Shown one piece after another: positions 7,544-15,706 of a DNA stretch of 48,189 nucleotides (position 1 is the stretch's first letter; every line of letters begins with the position of its first letter). Made by a program: the position numbers and the translations under genes. This DNA is from an uncultured Lachnospiraceae bacterium (GTDB taxonomy: Bacteria; Bacillota; Clostridia; Lachnospirales; Lachnospiraceae): assembly GCA_947173945.1 (NCBI GenBank), contig CAMWGV010000015.1:1-48189 (forward strand), given 5' to 3'. The notes under the pieces are model-generated. The model saw only the letters and a program-made list of their open reading frames with translations. It ran no database searches and was not told the origin of the DNA.

Positions 7544-9566
7544 ACTGGCATTTCGAAACATAAAAAAATCAATAAAGGACTACCTTGTGTATTTTGCAAC
7601 ACTTATATTAGGAATTGCAATTTTCTATGTGTTTAATGCAATAGACAGCCAAAGTGCAATGCTCACGCTGAAGGATACCAAGCTGGAAATAATTGGTCTT
7701 TTAACGGATGTGCTGTCAGTAGTAAGTGTGTTTGTTGCATTTGTTCTGGGATTTCTGATTGTATATGCAAGCAGTTTTTTGATGAAGCACAGAAAGAAGG
7801 AATTTGCAATATACATGCTTCTTGGCATGAGTAAGAGAAGCATTTCAGCAGTTATTGTAATTGAGACAATATTTGTCGGTATCATTTCACTGGTTGTCGG
7901 ACTTATGCTTGGAGTTATTGCATCGCAGGGAATGAGTATCGTTGTTGCTAATTTGTTTGAGGCTGACATGACACGTTTTCAGTTTACGATATCAAGTTCT
8001 GCCATTGTGAAAACACTGTTATATTTCCTTGTAATGTATGGTATCGTAATTGTCTGCGATGTATTTGTAGTTGGAAAAGAACGCCTTATCAACCTTATAA
8101 ATTCGGGAAAACGTTCCGAAAAAAACTATGCAAAAAACCCAGTGCTCTGTGTAATCGTGTTCATTGCAGCATGCGTACTTCTCGGAACAGCGTATTACAG
8201 TGTGACGGCAGGTGCGGAAGACCTTCACAGTATTAGAGATCTTGGTATTCAGGTTGTAAAAGGAATCATAGGTACATTTATGGCGTTTTGGTCCGTTGCC
8301 GGTATGATGATTATACTTGCAGGAAAAAACAAACGTTTTTACTTTAAGGGATTGAATGCATTCAGTGTAAAGGAGCTTGGAAACAGGGTTAACTCCAATG
8401 TCTTTTCAGGTGGAATTATATGCCTGCTTCTCTTTTTTACGATATGTGTGCTTTCATGCTCTATGTCTGTCAGGAATAGTCTTAACAATGTGCTCAGAAA
8501 AAATGCACAGGCAGATGTCCAGATGTATAGCTTTGCAGATGATTTTGATGAAACATCCCTTTCAATTGATGAAATCCTTGAAAATAATAATGTGGATATG
8601 ATGAAATTTTCAGACTATTCAAAACTTCATGTATTTGGACTTGCTGGGGTAAGTGCACAGGAACTGCTGAAGGCAACAGAATACCGTGATAGCTATTATA
8701 GTGACTTTGGGATAATAAAGCAGTCTGATTATAACGAACTGGCACGCATATATGGACGAGACGAGGTTGGGATGGCTGATGATGAATATATTTTGTTGGC
8801 AAACTACAGCTTCGCAGTAGATAAATATGACCTTGCACTGAAAAATGGCACTACTCTTGATATATGTGGAAAAACCTATAAGCCGGCGTATAACAAATGT
8901 AAAAGATTGTCTGTCCTTATGTCTGCGGCGGAGGATAATGACGGAATTCTGGTTGTGCCGGATACATGTGATTTGGAGGGTTATGTGAAGACGTATCCTG
9001 AAAGTGCACGTGTGATAGACATATTTACTGCAAATTATGTAGATATGAGCAGGGAAGAGCATGATGCGTGGGATGAATATCTTGCTAATCTGTCAATAAA
9101 GTATATCAGTGATGATTCGGGAGACACCTATATTGCGGTAAACACAAAGACAGATATTTATGATGCAAGTGTGGGACTGGCAGCAATATTTGTGTTTACC
9201 GGAAGCTATCTGGGAATGGTGTTCCTGATATCAGCGGCTGCAATACTTGCATTGAAGGAGCTGTCAAATGCATCAGATAACTATGATAAGTATGCTGTAC
9301 TAAGAAAAATAGGTGTGGATGAAAAAATGATAAACCGTTCACTGCTTGGACAGAGTGCCTTGTTTTTCGGGCTGCCGCTGGGACTTGCAGTTATCCACTC
9401 GATATTTGGAATACAGACGGGAATATTTATCCTGTCGGTGTTCTCACGGGGCGGTCTCACAAATGCAATTCTTTTCTCCGCAGGAATAATACTGTTAATA
9501 TATCTGATATATTTTAGTGTAACCTATGCCTGCAGTAAGGAAATTATAAAGGAGAACAGAAGATAA
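7530..9566 (+). CDS. BceB-like FtsX-domain ABC permease
   Basis: A 678-residue permease. The N-terminus (MMLFKLAFRNIKKSIKDYLVYF) is typical of BceB proteins. A first FtsX domain with three to four membrane segments covers about 15-190, two more segments lie at 205-270, another near 295-315, then a large extracellular domain of about 210 residues, and a last FtsX domain (about 550-675) with three segments. This 10-segment layout with one big external loop is that of BceB/VraG permeases, where the loop sets the peptide specificity. The start overlaps bceA-like by 14 bases; the second Met (7533) is an equally possible start. No clear terminator follows. Confidence 0.92.
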   Translation: MMLFKLAFRNIKKSIKDYLVYFATLILGIAIFYVFNAIDSQSAMLTLKDTKLEIIGLLTDVLSVVSVFVAFVLGFLIVYASSFLMKHRKKEFAIYMLLGMSKRSISAVIVIETIFVGIISLVVGLMLGVIASQGMSIVVANLFEADMTRFQFTISSSAIVKTLLYFLVMYGIVIVCDVFVVGKERLINLINSGKRSEKNYAKNPVLCVIVFIAACVLLGTAYYSVTAGAEDLHSIRDLGIQVVKGIIGTFMAFWSVAGMMIILAGKNKRFYFKGLNAFSVKELGNRVNSNVFSGGIICLLLFFTICVLSCSMSVRNSLNNVLRKNAQADVQMYSFADDFDETSLSIDEILENNNVDMMKFSDYSKLHVFGLAGVSAQELLKATEYRDSYYSDFGIIKQSDYNELARIYGRDEVGMADDEYILLANYSFAVDKYDLALKNGTTLDICGKTYKPAYNKCKRLSVLMSAAEDNDGILVVPDTCDLEGYVKTYPESARVIDIFTANYVDMSREEHDAWDEYLANLSIKYISDDSGDTYIAVNTKTDIYDASVGLAAIFVFTGSYLGMVFLISAAAILALKELSNASDNYDKYAVLRKIGVDEKMINRSLLGQSALFFGLPLGLAVIHSIFGIQTGIFILSVFSRGGLTNAILFSAGIILLIYLIYFSVTYACSKEIIKENRR

Positions 9567-9661
9567 GCGGCAAACAATTACAATTTAATAATTTAAGTTT
9601 ATATTATAAGCTGTAAAGTGAATGGTATTAAACATCTGAATTTAATATAACAAATTTTCCC

Positions 9662-9690
9662 TTGCTATTTTAAAATTCATGTGGTATTAT
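9662..9690 (+). promoter_or_regulatory. Probable sigma-A promoter of the rpsF operon
   Basis: TTGCTA (9662-9667), a 17-base spacer and TATTAT (9685-9690), with TGG directly before the -10 as an extended element. Transcription would start near 9697, leaving about 70 bases of leader. Confidence 0.6.
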
Positions 9691-9723
9691 CTAACTCTGT
9701 GATATATTTTATATATATTCCTT

Positions 9724-9741
9724 GCTCCCGATACAGGGGGC
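9724..9741 (+). promoter_or_regulatory. Leader hairpin before rpsF, possible S6:S18 autoregulatory site
   Basis: GCTCCC (9724-9729) pairs with GGGGGC (9736-9741) around the loop GATACA, 28 bases before the rpsF start. Many bacteria repress this operon by S6:S18 binding to a leader RNA with a CCG-containing motif. The CCCGA here is compatible with that, but I cannot confirm the fold. Confidence 0.4.
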
Positions 9742-9768
9742 CATTAGACCATAAGGAGGTGCAATAAC

Positions 9769-10059
9769 ATGAACAAGTATGAATTAGCGTTGGTTGTTAG
9801 TGCAAAGATTGAAGATGATGCAAGAACCGCTGTTGTTGATAAGGCTAAGGCTATTATCGAGAAGGCTGGCGGAACAATCACTAACGTTGATGAGTGGGGT
9901 AAGAAGAGATTAGCTTACGAAATTCAGAAGATGAAGGAAGGCTATTATTACTTCATCGCTTTTGATGCAGGTGCTGATGCCCCGGCTCAGGTTGAGGCCA
10001 ATGTTCGTATTATGGAATCTGTTATCAGATATCTTTGTGTCAGACAGGATGCGGAGTAG
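9769..10059 (+). CDS. rpsF: 30S ribosomal protein S6
   Basis: A 96-residue protein of normal family length. It starts MNKYELALVVSAKIEDDAR and keeps the VDEWGKKRLAYEIQKMKEGYYYF core and the terminal MESVIRYLCVRQ. S6 binds the central domain of 16S rRNA together with S18. AAGGAGGTG lies upstream at ideal spacing. It is the first gene of the usual rpsF-ssb-rpsR operon, 19 bases before ssb. Confidence 0.98.
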   Translation: MNKYELALVVSAKIEDDARTAVVDKAKAIIEKAGGTITNVDEWGKKRLAYEIQKMKEGYYYFIAFDAGADAPAQVEANVRIMESVIRYLCVRQDAE

Positions 10060-10078
10060 TAGATAAGGAGGAATTCCA

Positions 10079-10522
10079 ATGAACAAAGTAATTTTGATGG
10101 GTCGTTTGACTCGTGATCCTGAGGTTAGATATTCACAGGCGGCAGAGCCTTTAGCAATAGCAAGATATACGCTTGCAGTTGACAGACGTGGAAGACGTGA
10201 TGCGACAGGAAATGACCAGACCGCAGATTTTATTCCATGTGTGGCATTTGGCAGAGCAGGAGAGTTCGCTGAAAAATATTTCAGACAGGGACTTAAAATT
10301 GTTATATCAGGCAGGATTCAGACGGGAAGCTATACAAACAAGGATGGTGTAAAGGTTTACACGACTGAAGTTATAGTTGAGGAACAGGAATTTGCTGAGA
10401 GCAAGAGCGCCAGTGAGCAGGGCGGTGGATATCAGGCTGACAGACCGGCTCCAAGCAGTGCAAGTGCTGACGGATTTATGAGTATTCCTGAAGGAATAGA
10501 GAACGACTTACCATTTAAGTAG
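10079..10522 (+). CDS. ssb: Single-stranded DNA-binding protein
   Basis: A 147-residue SSB. The OB fold occupies about 1-108 ([18 protein letters not shown], then [35 protein letters not shown]). A Gly/Ala/Ser-rich linker is followed by the acidic tail NDLPFK, a slight variant of the DDIPF tip that recruits replication and repair partners. TAAGGAGG precedes the ATG. Its place between rpsF and rpsR is the standard arrangement. Confidence 0.98.
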   Translation: MNKVILMGRLTRDPEVRYSQAAEPLAIARYTLAVDRRGRRDATGNDQTADFIPCVAFGRAGEFAEKYFRQGLKIVISGRIQTGSYTNKDGVKVYTTEVIVEEQEFAESKSASEQGGGYQADRPAPSSASADGFMSIPEGIENDLPFK

Positions 10523-10551
10523 AGACATACAGTAAAATGGAGGTAAATAAA

Positions 10552-10824
10552 ATGGCTTATAATAAGACAGAGAAGGGCGATCGTGCTGACGCTCCTATGA
10601 AGAGAAGACCTATTCGCAGAAGAAAAAAGGTTTGTGTGTTCTGTGCAGAGAAGAACTCTGTTATTGATTATAAAGATGTAAACAAGCTTAAGAGATATAT
10701 TTCTGAGAGAGGAAAGATTCTTCCAAGAAGAATTACTGGAAATTGTGCAAAGCATCAGAGGGCTTTGACAGTTGCCATAAAGAGAGCAAGACACGTAAGC
10801 TTAATGCCATACGTAGTTGATTAA
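10552..10824 (+). CDS. rpsR: 30S ribosomal protein S18
   Basis: A 90-residue protein. The N-terminus carries a basic stretch ([16 protein letters not shown]), then [36 protein letters not shown] and the family ending [14 protein letters not shown] take ATG 10552 as the start; the open frame from ATG 10537 would include the GGAGGT ribosome binding site at 10539-10544. It is the last gene of the operon and is followed by a strong terminator. Confidence 0.97.
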   Translation: MAYNKTEKGDRADAPMKRRPIRRRKKVCVFCAEKNSVIDYKDVNKLKRYISERGKILPRRITGNCAKHQRALTVAIKRARHVSLMPYVVD

Positions 10825-10845
10825 TTTAATATTAGTCTGAATGCG

Positions 10846-10878
10846 AAAGCCCTGATATAAAAATAGTCAGGGCTTTTA
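10846..10878 (+). terminator. Intrinsic terminator of the rpsF-ssb-rpsR operon
   Basis: AAGCCCTGA and TCAGGGCTT form a nine-base GC-containing stem around a short A/T loop, followed by TTATTTCTTT. It lies 22 bases after the rpsR stop. Confidence 0.9.
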
Positions 10879-10879
10879 T

Positions 10880-10984
10880 TTCTTTATAGGAAATTCCTCT
10901 GAATTTCCTATAGGCACGTTCCTTATGGAGCTTGCTAAGATTCGAACTGCAGCGTCGAAGACGCTTTGTTCTTAAAATAGGAAA
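10880..10984 (+). repeat. Structured interspersed repeat, copy B
   Basis: It has the same order of elements as copy A at 906-1010. The hairpins are TATAGGAAATTC (10885-10896) with GAATTTCCTATA (10901-10912); GTTCC (10918-10922) with GGAGC (10927-10931); and AGCGTC (10951-10956) with GACGCT (10960-10965) around a GAA triloop. Paired positions differ from copy A in a compensating way. The tail ATAGGAAA (10977-10984) can alternatively pair with TTTCCTAT (10904-10911). It lies right after the rpsR terminator, so transcription from the rpsF promoter should rarely reach it. The rest of the gap up to 11091 shows only AT-rich sequence. Confidence 0.75.
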
Positions 10985-11091
10985 AATTTGCTTTATATTG
11001 GTGTATTAACTAAATCTTAAATATTTTGTTAGTTTTATTTTAATATAAGAAGTGGTATTATTATTTAAGCAATAGGAAGCAGTGTTTGTAC

Positions 11092-11120
11092 TTGACAGTG
11101 CATATAACATGTGCTATTGT
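11092..11120 (+). promoter_or_regulatory. Strong sigma-A promoter of the dlt-like operon
   Basis: A consensus TTGACA (11092-11097), a 17-base spacer and TATTGT (11115-11120) with TGC just before it. Transcription would start near 11127, about 70 bases before the ligase start. Confidence 0.8.
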
Positions 11121-11197
11121 ACCATTGTATTATTTAAATAGTACAAAACTGCAATAAATAAACGAAAAATGATATTTTCTGTAAAATGGAGATAGAT

Positions 11198-12721
11198 ATG
11201 AGAAATGTTTTAGAATATCTTGAGGAAAGTACTCTTAAGCATCCTGACAAGAATGTGGCACTTGACGATAAGGAGTCCTGTACATACAGGGAGCTTACAG
11301 AGGCAGCTAAAGGAATAGGAACACTGCTTGCAGGAAAAACTTACGCAGGGATGCCGGTAGCGGTTTTTATGGATAAAAGCGTTACATGCCTCAAGGTGTT
11401 TATGGGAATTTTATATGGGGGATGTTTTTATAGTCTGATAGACCCATCATTTCCCGATGAACGTATAGCCAGCATACTTGGGACGCTTCAAAATGATATA
11501 GTGATAACCCGGAAGGAGCATGAACAAAAGCTGCGTGGTGCAGGGTATCAGGGAGAAATCGTATTTGTGGAGAATCTGGATGGACTTTCGTATGACGAGG
11601 AGATTCTGGCAAATATACGTCAGAATGCAACAGACATGGATGGTGTTTACTGTAATTTCACCTCAGGCTCCACTGGCGTGCCAAAGGGAGTTCTGGTATG
11701 CCATCGCTCTATTATAGATTTTATCGATAACTTTACGGATATTTTCAATATAACGGAAAATGATGTAATCGGAAATCAGGCACCATTTGATTTTGATGTA
11801 TCGGTAAAGGATATATACAGTACAATTAAAGTAGGGGCTACAATTGTTATTATACCGAAGTCGTATTTTATGTTTCCGAATCAGGTGGTTGATATGTTGG
11901 ACCAAAATAATGTGACCACGCTCATTTGGGCAGTGTCTGCACTTTGCCTGTTAAATCGGATGCACGGACTGAAATACAAGGTACCGTCTAAGATAAACAA
12001 GATTTTGTTCAGTGGTGAGATGATGCCGATTAAACAGTTAAACGGATGGAGAAGCTATTATCCGGATGCGCTGTTCGTCAATCTGTATGGGCCTACGGAA
12101 ATTACATGTAATTGCACCTATTATATTTTGGACAGGGAATTTGCGGAGGACGAGATGCTTCCTATGGGAAATGCTTTTCCGAATGAAAGGGTGTTTCTGC
12201 TTGATGATGAGAACAGGGAAATAACGTCAGACATGCCAAATACATCAGGTGAAATCTGTGTTGCAGGAACGTGTCTTGCACTTGGATACTACAACAATGA
12301 AGAAATGACGGCAAAGGCATTTATAAGGAATCCCCTTGAAAGGCGGTTTCCGGAAACTATATATAGAACAGGAGACCTTGCATATTGGAATGAGGATGGA
12401 CTGCTCTTTTTTGCAGGAAGAAAGGATTTTCAGATTAAGCATATGGGTCACAGAATAGAGCTTGAGGAAATAGAGAGTGTACTTGGCAGTGTAAGCTGCG
12501 TTTCTCATGGATGCTGTTTCTTCGACGAGGAAAAAAGTAAGGTCGTTGCCTGTTATGTTGGAAATGGTGATAAGCGCCAGATTGTTGAAGAAATGAGGAA
12601 ACGGGTACCGGATTATATGGTGCCAAATGTATTTATTCCCATGGAGGAACTTCCGATTACAAAAAATGGAAAGACAGACAGGGCACTGTTAAAGGAGCAA
12701 TACAAAAGCAGGAGGAAGTAA
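11198..12721 (+). CDS. DltA-like amino acid adenylation enzyme (carrier protein ligase)
   Basis: A 507-residue stand-alone adenylation domain, close in length to DltA. It shows the core motifs in order: FTSGSTGVPKG (A3, near residue 152), FDFDVSVKD (A4, with the Asp that holds the amino group), NLYGPTE (A5), YRTGDLAYW (A7), GRKDFQIKHMGHRIE (A8) and NGKTDRALL (A10, with the catalytic Lys). It should activate an amino acid with ATP and load it on the phosphopantetheine of the carrier protein at 13948. The start at 11198 is preceded by GGAG; ATG 11186 is in frame but less well placed. It is the first gene of a five-gene operon. The true amino acid is unknown: the operon also encodes a decarboxylase, unlike a plain D-alanine system. 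Confidence 0.88.
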   Translation: MRNVLEYLEESTLKHPDKNVALDDKESCTYRELTEAAKGIGTLLAGKTYAGMPVAVFMDKSVTCLKVFMGILYGGCFYSLIDPSFPDERIASILGTLQNDIVITRKEHEQKLRGAGYQGEIVFVENLDGLSYDEEILANIRQNATDMDGVYCNFTSGSTGVPKGVLVCHRSIIDFIDNFTDIFNITENDVIGNQAPFDFDVSVKDIYSTIKVGATIVIIPKSYFMFPNQVVDMLDQNNVTTLIWAVSALCLLNRMHGLKYKVPSKINKILFSGEMMPIKQLNGWRSYYPDALFVNLYGPTEITCNCTYYILDREFAEDEMLPMGNAFPNERVFLLDDENREITSDMPNTSGEICVAGTCLALGYYNNEEMTAKAFIRNPLERRFPETIYRTGDLAYWNEDGLLFFAGRKDFQIKHMGHRIELEEIESVLGSVSCVSHGCCFFDEEKSKVVACYVGNGDKRQIVEEMRKRVPDYMVPNVFIPMEELPITKNGKTDRALLKEQYKSRRK

Positions 12722-12722
12722 A

Positions 12723-13946
12723 GTGTACGAAAAAAAATTAATGGAAATTGCCGATACTTATGGCACACCTACATATGCATTTTTTGAGGAAACACTGACA
12801 AAACAGGTCGGTCTGATAAGAGAATTACTTCCAAAAGGTACACAAATCTGTTTTGCAATGAAAGCCAATCCGTTTTTGGCAGGAGCACTTGCTGATATGG
12901 TGGATAAATTGGAGGTGTGTTCCTTTGGAGAATATGAAATATGTATTCGTGAGGGAATCGATGCAGGTAAGCTGGTAGTGTCCGGTGTAAGCAAAACGTT
13001 TGAACAGATGAAAGAGATTATGTCCTACAGTCAGGGCAGGGGCATTTATACAATAGAATCAAAACAGCAGTATGAGGTTTTGAAAAAATGTGCAAAAGAA
13101 TTTCAGGTAAGATTTAAGGTTCTGCCAAGGTTGTCTTCGGGAAACCAGTTTGGTATGGATGAGGAAAATCTTATGCAGGTTCTGTCTCAGATTTATGAGG
13201 ATGATCTTATGGATGTGGCGGGGCTTCACTATTATGGAGGAACACAAAAGAAGACTGAAAAGATAGAAAAGGAATTAAAGCTGTTAGAGGATACCGGTAA
13301 AAAAATTACTGAAAAATATGGGATAAACGACTTGGAGCTTGAGTATGGACCGGGACTTAAGGCGTCATATTTTGAAAATGACAGTGAGGGCGATAAGGAA
13401 TCTGCAGATGAAAGAAAGCAGCTGACAGGGCTTGCGAATATGCTGGATAACATTCAGGGATTTGGACGAATTACAATAGAGCTTGGAAGATTTCTGACTG
13501 CCGGCTGTGGATATTATCTCACACGTATTATGGATATCAAGCATACAGGCAAGGCCGGTTATATAATCGTGGATGGTGGAATTCATCAGATAAACTATTA
13601 TGGTCAGCTTATGGGAATGAAGAAACCATACATGAAGCTGATTGGAGAAAAGGAATGCAGGACAATTGAGCAAAATGATAAAAGCGGGCAGGTGGGGTAT
13701 TCCGTCTGCGGCTCGCTATGTACTGCAAATGATGTTTTAGTGCGGGATATAAAGCCTGACTGCTATAAAATCGGGGATGTAATTTCTTTTGAACGTTGCG
13801 GAGCATACTCGGTAACAGAAGGAATGGCATTGTTTTTAAGCAGAGAATTTCCACAGGTGCTTTACGTGAAGGCGGATGGAACCGTGGATAGGCTTAGACA
13901 TAAAATGGAAATTAACATATTTAATTCAAAAATGGAGGAAATTTAA
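12723..13946 (+). CDS. Fold-type III PLP-dependent decarboxylase (LysA/BtrK-like)
   Basis: A 407-residue protein of the diaminopimelate/ornithine decarboxylase superfamily. The PLP lysine is K47 in CFAMKANP. H169 lies in GLHYYGG, the GNQFGMD segment (141-147) matches the KFG region, and E253/R256 lie in IELGRFLTAGCG. The catalytic loop GSLCTANDVL has C333 and D337, and Y362 is in GAYS. With the Cys and Asp present it looks like an active decarboxylase, not an alanine racemase. It starts on GTG one base after the ligase stop, with AGGAGG six bases upstream, so the genes are coupled. BtrK of butirosin synthesis belongs to the same superfamily and decarboxylates an amino acid held on a carrier protein; by analogy this enzyme may act on the carrier-bound product. 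A free diaminopimelate decarboxylase is the main alternative. Confidence 0.85.
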   Translation: MYEKKLMEIADTYGTPTYAFFEETLTKQVGLIRELLPKGTQICFAMKANPFLAGALADMVDKLEVCSFGEYEICIREGIDAGKLVVSGVSKTFEQMKEIMSYSQGRGIYTIESKQQYEVLKKCAKEFQVRFKVLPRLSSGNQFGMDEENLMQVLSQIYEDDLMDVAGLHYYGGTQKKTEKIEKELKLLEDTGKKITEKYGINDLELEYGPGLKASYFENDSEGDKESADERKQLTGLANMLDNIQGFGRITIELGRFLTAGCGYYLTRIMDIKHTGKAGYIIVDGGIHQINYYGQLMGMKKPYMKLIGEKECRTIEQNDKSGQVGYSVCGSLCTANDVLVRDIKPDCYKIGDVISFERCGAYSVTEGMALFLSREFPQVLYVKADGTVDRLRHKMEINIFNSKMEEI

Positions 13947-13947
13947 A

Positions 13948-14178
13948 ATGGAAAAATTGTTAGAGATTCTGGAAGAAATTGCACAGGGAGCTGACGTAAG
14001 AAGCTGTACAACACTGATTGATGACCATATACTGGATTCCTTTGCAATTCTGTCGTTGGTGTCAGAGCTTGAGGAGGAATTTGATGTAGAAATATCACCA
14101 GCAGAGCTTATACCGGATAACTTTAATTCTGCCGAGAAACTTTGGGAAATGATTTGCAGATTGAAGGGAGATAATTAA
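13948..14178 (+). CDS. DltC-like small acyl/aminoacyl carrier protein
   Basis: A 76-residue acidic carrier protein. The phosphopantetheine site is S31 in ILDSFAILSL, and helix 2 goes on LVSELEEEFDVEIS as in DltC-type carriers. GGAGG lies ten bases before ATG 13948; the frame is open upstream into the decarboxylase gene, but that stretch is not carrier-like. It begins one base after the decarboxylase stop and ends one base before the next start. It should shuttle the activated amino acid from the ligase, perhaps past the decarboxylase, to the MBOAT protein. Confidence 0.93.
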   Translation: MEKLLEILEEIAQGADVRSCTTLIDDHILDSFAILSLVSELEEEFDVEISPAELIPDNFNSAEKLWEMICRLKGDN

Positions 14179-14179
14179 A

Positions 14180-15670
14180 TTGTCATATCATTTACTTACC
14201 TACAGCCTGCTGTTTTTACCTGCCGTAATGCTTATGTATCAGCTTACGCCTCAAAAAATAAGATGGGTAACGCTTCTTGTGACGGACTATATATTTTTCT
14301 GGCTTATAAGCGGTGGGCTTATCATTTGGATGCTTGCAGCAACTCTTGTAACCTATGTGGTTGGGCGAGTGATTGCTTATGTGGCGGAAAATTCCACGGC
14401 AAAGGGTAAAGAGCTTGTGAGAAAAAAACGTGTGATTCTTGGATGCGGCGTGATTCTTACACTTGGTATGCTTGTTGTATTTAAATATTTAAAGGTTTTT
14501 GGTATTACATTTATTGCACCGATAGGGATATCCTACTACACACTGCAAACGATTTCCTATATGACTGACGTATACAGGGGAACCGTGAAGGCGGAAAAGC
14601 ATATTGGAAGGCTTGCACTTTATTTAAGCTTTTTCCCTCAGATTATGGAGGGACCAATAAGCAGATTCAATGAAACCGCATATGCATTGTTTTCTGGAAA
14701 GGAGCTTAGCTTTCATAATGTTGCGTTTGGATATCAGAGGATTTTGTGGGGCTTATTTAAGAAAATGCTTATCGCAGACAGGCTTGCTCCCGCAGTAATT
14801 AAAGTCTTTTCGGGATATGAAAATTATGATGGCTCAGCAGTTGCGGTTGGAGTGATTTTCTATACTATCCAGCTTTACATGGAATTTTCGGGCTGTATGG
14901 ATATTATAATCGGAACAGGAGAAATATTTGGGGTTGTACTTCCTGAAAATTTCAGACAGCCGTTTTTTGCAAAAAATGCATCTGATTTTTGGCGCAGGTG
15001 GCACATTACACTTGGTACATGGTTGAAGGATTATGTGTTTTATCCGGTGTCTCTTGCAAAGCCGGTCAAGAAGGTAGCAAAGAGTGTGAAGGGCAAATTC
15101 GGAATCGGTGTCAGCAAATTTGTAGCACCTACGGCAGCACTGTTTTGTGTGTGGCTTTCCAATGGTGTGTGGCATGGGGCCGGCTGGACATACATATTCT
15201 ACGGAATGTATTATTTTGTACTGATATTTATTGAAACTATTACAGAAGCACCTGTGAAGAAATTTATGGAGCAAAAGAATATCAATTCCGAGGGAAACGT
15301 TTGCAAGGCACTCCGTGCTGTAAAACTTTTTGTAATTGTAAATATTGGCGAATTGTTCTTCCGGGCTACCAGTGTAACACAGGGCTTTGAAATGCTTGGA
15401 CGTATTTTGGGCAAATTCCATATATCTGCATTATTTGAAAGTAATTTAGGTATGGATGTTTATGACGTAGTTCTAGCATGTCTGGGAATTATTATTGTTC
15501 TTCTTGTTGACATTTTACATGAAAAGGGTGTTTCAATAAGAGAAAGAATTGCTTCATTGAGACTTCCACTTCGTTGGGGTGTATGGTATGCCATTATACT
15601 GAGCGTTATTATACTGGGAGCATATGGAGCAGGATATACAGTGGTGGATATGATTTATGCCGCATATTAA
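14180..15670 (+). CDS. DltB/alginate-acetylase-like MBOAT acyltransferase
   Basis: A 496-residue membrane-bound O-acyltransferase with about 11 membrane segments. It has the usual N-terminus (LLTYSLLFLPAVMLMYQ), the YYTLQTISYMTDVYRG segment, FFPQIMEGPISR, DFWRRWHITLGTWLKDYVFYP and the catalytic H332 in NGVWHGAGW. In dlt systems this protein moves the acyl group from the carrier across the membrane to the acceptor. TTG at 14180 is taken as the start because the family N-terminus begins there and GGGAG lies upstream; ATG 14229 would cut off the first segment. It is followed by a DltD-like gene after 36 bases. Confidence 0.92.
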   Translation: MSYHLLTYSLLFLPAVMLMYQLTPQKIRWVTLLVTDYIFFWLISGGLIIWMLAATLVTYVVGRVIAYVAENSTAKGKELVRKKRVILGCGVILTLGMLVVFKYLKVFGITFIAPIGISYYTLQTISYMTDVYRGTVKAEKHIGRLALYLSFFPQIMEGPISRFNETAYALFSGKELSFHNVAFGYQRILWGLFKKMLIADRLAPAVIKVFSGYENYDGSAVAVGVIFYTIQLYMEFSGCMDIIIGTGEIFGVVLPENFRQPFFAKNASDFWRRWHITLGTWLKDYVFYPVSLAKPVKKVAKSVKGKFGIGVSKFVAPTAALFCVWLSNGVWHGAGWTYIFYGMYYFVLIFIETITEAPVKKFMEQKNINSEGNVCKALRAVKLFVIVNIGELFFRATSVTQGFEMLGRILGKFHISALFESNLGMDVYDVVLACLGIIIVLLVDILHEKGVSIRERIASLRLPLRWGVWYAIILSVIILGAYGAGYTVVDMIYAAY

Positions 15671-15706
15671 TAGACAGAGGCTGAATGTACGAAAGAGGTG
15701 TTCTTC

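Noticed and set aside
12723-13946. Alanine racemase supplying D-alanine to the dlt-like operon
   Set aside because: Residues C333 and D337 and the E-x-G-R motif match the fold-type III decarboxylases; the N-terminal and C-terminal alanine racemase motifs are not present.
14834-15421. 195-codon minus-strand reading frame inside the MBOAT gene
   Set aside because: It is fully antisense to conserved MBOAT motifs and has no recognisable protein pattern or start signal.
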